Origin: an uncultured Oscillospiraceae bacterium
GTDB taxonomy: Bacteria; Bacillota; Clostridia; Oscillospirales; Ruminococcaceae
Length of the DNA stretch: 30,882 nt
NCBI GenBank assembly: GCA_910578755.1
Contig: CAJTSZ010000002.1
Location: 1-30,882, forward strand
Direction of reading: 5' to 3'
Below are positions 27,609 through 30,882 of this stretch, one piece after another; position 1 is the first letter of the stretch; every line of letters begins with the position of its first letter. The notes below the pieces were generated by a model. It ran no database searches, was not told the DNA's origin, and saw nothing but the letters and a program-made list of their open reading frames with translations. Both the position numbers and the translations under genes were made by a program.

Positions 27609-28496
27609 ATGAGAGAAATCCATTACCCAATTACAGCGGAGTATGAGGGAAAAACCATAGAACAATTTTTAAAGCAGGCCCAGGGCTACTCCTCCCGAAC
27701 AATTATAAAGCTAAAGCATTACCCCAAAGGCATCCAGCGCAACGGAGCCCACGCCCGCACCATTGACCAGCTGGCCCAGGGGGACGTGGTTACCATTTGC
27801 TTTCAGGACCCAGATACCAACCTGGATAACTACATCCGCAGCAATATAGCCGTAGGAATCCCCTACCAGGACAGTGACGTGGTGGTGTTTAACAAACCGC
27901 CCTATATGCCCTGCCACCAGTCCTGCGGCCATGCGGCAGATACTTTGGCCAATGTCTTTGCCACTTACTGCGATAAGCTGGGCCAGCGGTTGATGTACCG
28001 GCCCCTAAACAGGCTGGACCGGGATACCACCGGGGCAGTGCTGGTGGCAAAAAACCGCCATGCGGCGGCAGCCATTACAGGGGGTTTTCACAAGGTTTAC
28101 CAAGCGGTGGTGTGTGGGGAGGTTTTCCCGCGGGAGGGCCGCATCGAAGCCCCTATCCGCAGGGAGCAGCCGGAGGAAATGCGGCGCATTGTTGCCCCGG
28201 ACGGCCAGCGGGCTGTCACAAATTACCGCGTTGCCGCTGTTGCCCAGGGGTACAGCCTGGTGGATTTTACCCTGGAAACAGGCCGTACCCACCAAATTAG
28301 GGTGCATATGGCCCACTTGGGTTTTCCCTTGTTGGGGGACCCAATGTATGGGCAGCCCAGCCCCCTTATTGGCCGCCAGGCGCTGCACTGCCGGAAAATA
28401 GCTTTTTGCCACCCGGTAACAGGGGAAGAGGTTACAGTAGAATGTCCCCTTCCACAGGATATGGCCCAGGTGTGTCAAAGGCTGGGGCTTCGGTAA
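27609..28496 (+). CDS. RluA-family pseudouridine synthase
   Basis: A 295-aa enzyme converting uridine to pseudouridine in rRNA or tRNA. N-terminal S4-like RNA-binding part (S-S-R-T-I-I-K-L-K, Q-L-A-Q-G-D-V-V), then V-V-V-F-N-K-P-P-Y-M-P-C-H and the catalytic motif R-P-L-N-R-L-D-R-D-T-T-G (Asp137), with T-G-R-T-H-Q-I-R-V-H-M-A near 265 and G-D-P-M-Y-G. Full length. The target site (23S rRNA like RluD or tRNA like RluA) cannot be told. Start: ATG with AAGGAG 10 nt upstream. Confidence 0.94.
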   Translation: MREIHYPITAEYEGKTIEQFLKQAQGYSSRTIIKLKHYPKGIQRNGAHARTIDQLAQGDVVTICFQDPDTNLDNYIRSNIAVGIPYQDSDVVVFNKPPYMPCHQSCGHAADTLANVFATYCDKLGQRLMYRPLNRLDRDTTGAVLVAKNRHAAAAITGGFHKVYQAVVCGEVFPREGRIEAPIRREQPEEMRRIVAPDGQRAVTNYRVAAVAQGYSLVDFTLETGRTHQIRVHMAHLGFPLLGDPMYGQPSPLIGRQALHCRKIAFCHPVTGEEVTVECPLPQDMAQVCQRLGLR

Positions 28497-28583
28497 AATA
28501 CATAAAAAAGCGCGGCTGTGTGGAAACTGCTATGTGAAATACATAAAAATCCGAAATTATGAATATTTTTTCACTTTTACCCC

Positions 28584-28611
28584 TTGATTTTTGAAAAAAA
28601 AGCCGTATAAT
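28584..28611 (+). promoter_or_regulatory. Promoter of binding-protein gene 1
   Basis: TTGATT (28584-28589), 16-nt spacer, TATAAT (28606-28611). Same layout as at 29758-29785. Confidence 0.8.
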
Positions 28612-28623
28612 AAGGTTATTGGT

Positions 28624-28641
28624 TGAATAAATATTAAACAA
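28624..28641 (+). promoter_or_regulatory. ARG-box-like operator 1
   Basis: A TGAAT-AAAT-ATTAA core agreeing with about 15 of 18 positions of the ArgR consensus (TNTGAATWWWWATTCANW), just after the predicted start. Conserved at the same distance in the second copy. Confidence 0.45.
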
Positions 28642-28674
28642 ACCGTATAAAAACAAATCAAGGAGAGTATTCAA

Positions 28675-29487
28675 ATGAAAAAATTTGCAGTTCTGCTGCT
28701 TGCGGCCATTATGGTAACTTCCGTGGCTGCCTGCACAACAACAGAGGAAGAAAAAACAACCGCACAAAACCAGGACGCCCCAGGGCAGGAGCAGGCGCTT
28801 CCCCTGGTGACAGAGGGCAAACTGATTATGTCTACCAATGCAGGCTTCGCCCCTTATGAATACCTGGAGGGGGATTCCATTGTAGGTGTTGATGTGGATA
28901 TTGCCCAGTACATTGCCGATGAACTGAACCTGGAACTGGAAATTATGGATGTGGATTTCACCAACGCCCTTTTGGCCCCACAGCAAAATAAATCGGACTT
29001 TGCCGCAGCTGGCGTTTCTATTACGGAAGAACGGAAAAAAAGCATGGATTTTTCTGTGGAATACGCTTCCTCCAAACAGGTGGTTGTTGTGAAAAAGGGA
29101 GATACCTCCATTACAGACGAAGCTTCCATGATGACCAAAATAGTGGGCGTGCAGCAGGGCACCACAGCGGATATTGTTTATGGGGATACGGAAGCCTACC
29201 CCAACGGCAATGTGCAGGCCTATAAAAAATACCTGGTAGCAGCCGACGACTTAAAAAACGGCAAAATTGACTGCATTGTTATGGACGACCTTCCAGCCCA
29301 AATGATTGTACAGCAAAACCCGGAATTGGAAGTTTTGGACATGGAGCTGTTTACCGATAAATACGCTTTTGCATTAAAAAAGGGCAACCAGGAACTGCTG
29401 GATAAAATCAACCCCATTTTGCAGGAGCTGGTGGAAAGCGGCAAAGTAGAAGAGTTTACCAAAAAGCACATGGAAAACGCCATGTAA
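28675..29487 (+). CDS. Polar amino-acid ABC transporter substrate-binding lipoprotein 1
   Basis: A 270-aa periplasmic-binding-protein-3 family lipoprotein. Signal peptide M-K-K-F-A-V-L-L-L-A with lipobox V-A-A-C (Cys20), an acidic Thr/Gln-rich linker (21-48), then the SBP core with A-P-Y-E-Y near residue 60, G-V-D-V-D-I-A and the end D-K-I-N-P-I-L. It captures an amino acid at the cell surface and delivers it to the permease. The mature part is about 85% identical (by eye) to the next gene, a tandem duplication. The ligand is inferred as a polar or basic amino acid; ARG-box-like sites hint at arginine. AAGGAG before the ATG. Ends at a terminator, so it is expressed separately from copy 2. Confidence 0.92.
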   Translation: MKKFAVLLLAAIMVTSVAACTTTEEEKTTAQNQDAPGQEQALPLVTEGKLIMSTNAGFAPYEYLEGDSIVGVDVDIAQYIADELNLELEIMDVDFTNALLAPQQNKSDFAAAGVSITEERKKSMDFSVEYASSKQVVVVKKGDTSITDEASMMTKIVGVQQGTTADIVYGDTEAYPNGNVQAYKKYLVAADDLKNGKIDCIVMDDLPAQMIVQQNPELEVLDMELFTDKYAFALKKGNQELLDKINPILQELVESGKVEEFTKKHMENAM

Positions 29488-29502
29488 CTTTGCAAAACTT
29501 TT

Positions 29503-29532
29503 GTGAGGGCCTAAAAGGCCCTCACCCTTTTT
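29503..29532 (+). terminator. Terminator after binding-protein gene 1
   Basis: GTGAGGGCC-TAAAA-GGCCCTCAC followed by CCTTTTT. Confidence 0.92.
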
Positions 29533-29537
29533 AAGGC

Positions 29538-29633
29538 TGGCCCTATTCTTTTGGACGCGGGTTTGGGCTGTATAAGCCCGCTGGTGTAGGCTTAAAAGTG
29601 GAAACACGCTTTTAAAAATAAAAGGGTGGCCGT
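29538..29633. repeat. Long copy of a MITE-like repeat
   Basis: Starts with the same 17 bases as 17380 (TGGCCCTATTCTTTTGG), contains GCGGG-x-GGGC / GCCCGC palindromic sequence, and ends with a TTAAAAATAAAAGGG then TGGCCGT segment close to that at 17400-17419. No open frame of note. Confidence 0.5.
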
Positions 29634-29757
29634 CGTTGGCTAAATCATGTAGCAAGGAAAAAGTGTGACAAATTAACCATAAACATACAGAAAACCTACA
29701 TTTTTTGGGCATTTGAAATAAAAAATAAAGAATGTATATAATTTCTGCGAAAATATA

Positions 29758-29785
29758 TTGATTTTTTTAAAATAGACAGTATAAT
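29758..29785 (+). promoter_or_regulatory. Promoter of binding-protein gene 2
   Basis: TTGATT (29758-29763), 16-nt spacer, TATAAT (29780-29785). Confidence 0.8.
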
Positions 29786-29797
29786 AGGAAAAGTTGT

Positions 29798-29815
29798 ATG
29801 CATAAATATTAAAAA
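29798..29815 (+). promoter_or_regulatory. ARG-box-like operator 2
   Basis: TATGCATAAATATTAAAA agrees with about 16 of 18 positions of the ArgR consensus and shares ATAAATATTAAA with operator 1 at the same distance from the -10 box. Confidence 0.45.
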
Positions 29816-29849
29816 CATCTGTATAAACAAATGCTCGGAGGAATGAAAA

Positions 29850-30671
29850 ATGAAAAAACTGTTTACACTGCTGCTTGCTGCGGCTATGGTTGCATCCTTT
29901 GCTGCCTGCGGCCAAAAAGAAAATGGAACAACCACACCAGCAGAGGGCAATACCCCTGCTGCAAACACAACTGGCAAAGAAGGGGAAACCAAAGCCAGCG
30001 GGAAGTTTATTATGGCCACAGAGGCAGGCTTTGCCCCTTATGAATATGTAGAAGGCGACACAATTATTGGCGTTGATGTGGATATTGCCCAGTACATTGC
30101 TAATGAACTGAATATGGAACTGGAAATTATGGATGTGGACTTCACTAACGCCCTTTTGGCCCCGCAGCAGAATAAGGCGGACTTTGCCGCAGCCGGAATC
30201 TCCATTACCGAGGAGCGTAAAGAAAGTATGGATTTCACCATTGAATACGCTTCCTCTAAACAGGTTATTGTTGTGAAAAAAGGCGATACTTCTATTACTG
30301 ATGAAGCTACCATGATTGCAAAAACCGTTGGCGTGCAGCAGGGCACTACAGCAGACCTGGTTTATAGCGATACCGAAGCTTACCCTGGCGCAACTGTCCA
30401 GGCTTACAAAAAATACCTGGTAGCCGCCGACGACCTGAAAAACGGCAAAATCGACTGTATTGTTATGGATGAACTGCCAGCCCAAATGATTATAGAGCAA
30501 AACCAGGACCTGGAAATTTTGGATGTAGAATTGTTTACCGATAAATATGCCTTTGCCGTAAAAAAAGGCAACCAGGAACTGCTGGATATGATTAACCCTA
30601 TCCTTCAGGAGTTGGTAGACAGCGGGAAAATAGAAGAATTTACTAAAAAACACATGGAAAACGCCATGTAA
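29850..30671 (+). CDS. Polar amino-acid ABC transporter substrate-binding lipoprotein 2
   Basis: A 273-aa paralogue of the preceding gene. Signal M-K-K-L-F-T-L-L-L-A with lipobox F-A-A-C (Cys20), then a Thr/Asn/Glu-rich linker unrelated to that of copy 1, then a nearly identical SBP core (same A-P-Y-E-Y, G-V-D-V-D-I-A, and K-K-Y-L-V-A-A-D-D-L). The C-terminal 11 residues are identical. This copy is nearest the permease and probably belongs to its operon. GGAGG 9 nt before the ATG. A large open frame on the opposite strand is only its shadow. Confidence 0.93.
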   Translation: MKKLFTLLLAAAMVASFAACGQKENGTTTPAEGNTPAANTTGKEGETKASGKFIMATEAGFAPYEYVEGDTIIGVDVDIAQYIANELNMELEIMDVDFTNALLAPQQNKADFAAAGISITEERKESMDFTIEYASSKQVIVVKKGDTSITDEATMIAKTVGVQQGTTADLVYSDTEAYPGATVQAYKKYLVAADDLKNGKIDCIVMDELPAQMIIEQNQDLEILDVELFTDKYAFAVKKGNQELLDMINPILQELVDSGKIEEFTKKHMENAM

Positions 30672-30719
30672 CCTTGCAAAACTTTTTTGCGGGGAAGGGG
30701 CGGGGGGTTAAAACCTCCA

Positions 30720-30752
30720 AAAAGCACAGCTGTGGAAGCGCTGTGTGCTTTT
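30720..30752 (+). terminator. Attenuator-like hairpin between binding protein 2 and the permease
   Basis: AAAAGCAC-AGC pairs with GCT-GTGCTTTT through a 2-nt bulge, followed by TTAAAATAAA. Preceded by a G-rich run (30691-30707). A partial terminator here would make more binding protein than permease. Confidence 0.55.
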
Positions 30753-30788
30753 AAAATAAAGCAGTCAACAGAGCACAGAAGGGACGTG

Positions 30789-30882
30789 ATGGTCATAAAC
30801 TTTTTTAATACCTTGATGAACAACCTGTACCGCACTTTTATTGAAAAGGACCGGTATATGGCCTTTGTAAACGGTTTGGGGG
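30789..30882 (+). CDS. Amino-acid ABC transporter permease, N-terminal part
   Basis: Thirty-one residues are visible (M-V-I-N-F-F-N-T-L-M, then F-I-E-K-D-R-Y-M-A-F-V-N-G-L-G) before the window ends. F-x-x-x-D-R-Y-x-x-x-x-x-G-L is the usual N-terminus of HisM/GlnP-type permeases. AAGGG lies a few bases upstream of the ATG. Together with the two binding proteins it makes a polar amino-acid importer; the ATPase is presumably outside the window. Confidence 0.8.
   Translation, partial: MVINFFNTLMNNLYRTFIEKDRYMAFVNGLG

Noticed and set aside
27609..28496. RsuA-type rather than RluA-type synthase
   Set aside because: The N-R-L-D-R-D-T-T-G motif and overall length fit RluA; RsuA/RluB proteins have G-R-L-D-x-x-S-x-G-L.
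29673..30653. 326-codon open frame on the minus strand
   Set aside because: It lies exactly antisense to binding-protein gene 2, has no ribosome-binding site, and its Phe/His/Cys-rich translation is what codon bias of the real gene produces.

Overview
The window looks like chromosomal DNA of a spore-forming, Gram-positive anaerobe of the class Clostridia (Lachnospirales-like; the genus cannot be fixed from sequence alone). The basis is strong AGGAGG ribosome-binding sites, a redox regulator Rex, two orphan ECF-transporter S components, a THF riboswitch, type III pantothenate kinase, the scpA-scpB-ytfI-ytfJ(gerW) cluster, two CotF-like spore coat genes and a type-A-like RNase P RNA.

Layout. 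1-1.4 kb: AT-rich accessory DNA with a truncated ankyrin-repeat gene and an unrecognised gene, possibly the edge of an immunity-gene cluster. 1.45-2.1 kb: rnpB with its own promoter, convergent with a small Cys-containing protein. 2.1-3.0 kb: folate ECF S component (folT) under a THF riboswitch with a Shine-Dalgarno-sequestering hairpin. 3.0-4.4 kb: TlpA/ResA-type thioredoxin and CcdA, an extracytoplasmic thiol-reduction pair. 4.43-5.19 kb: a gene-free field of palindromes and dispersed repeat modules, with related modules at 26.0-26.1 kb. 5.2-7.6 kb: alpha/beta hydrolase, Usp-like protein and Rex. 7.8-9.0 kb: small membrane protein, YbjQ-family protein and a frameshifted GNAT acetyltransferase. 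9.2-12.9 kb: rpmB, M50 protease, scpA, scpB, ytfI, ytfJ/gerW. 13.0-17.9 kb (minus strand): tRNA-Leu, Asp/Glu racemase-family protein, a MoxR-DUF58-DUF4129 operon and a ProX/YbaK deacylase. 18.0-23.2 kb: metY, two CotF-like genes, galK-galT and a PPOX-family flavoprotein. 23.2-25.9 kb: a PH-like membrane protein, a structured element, then a probable pantothenate ECF S component and coaX behind a leader of about 345 nt. 26.2-28.5 kb: small membrane protein, DUF6612-like lipoprotein and RluA-type pseudouridine synthase. 28.5-30.9 kb: two tandem polar amino-acid-binding lipoproteins with duplicated promoters and ARG-box-like operators, then the start of an ABC permease.

Most genes are core metabolic or housekeeping genes. 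Vitamin uptake is a theme (folate by FolT; pantothenate by the 24.4 kb S component feeding CoaX). The most notable non-coding signals are the THF riboswitch, the long structured leader before panT-coaX, the 97-nt multi-stem element at 23.9 kb, the hairpin/repeat field at 4.4-5.2 kb and the duplicated operators of the amino-acid transporter. I did not find a clearly new defence or biosynthetic system. The strongest candidates for undescribed biology are the panT-coaX leader RNA and the modular palindromic repeat family.
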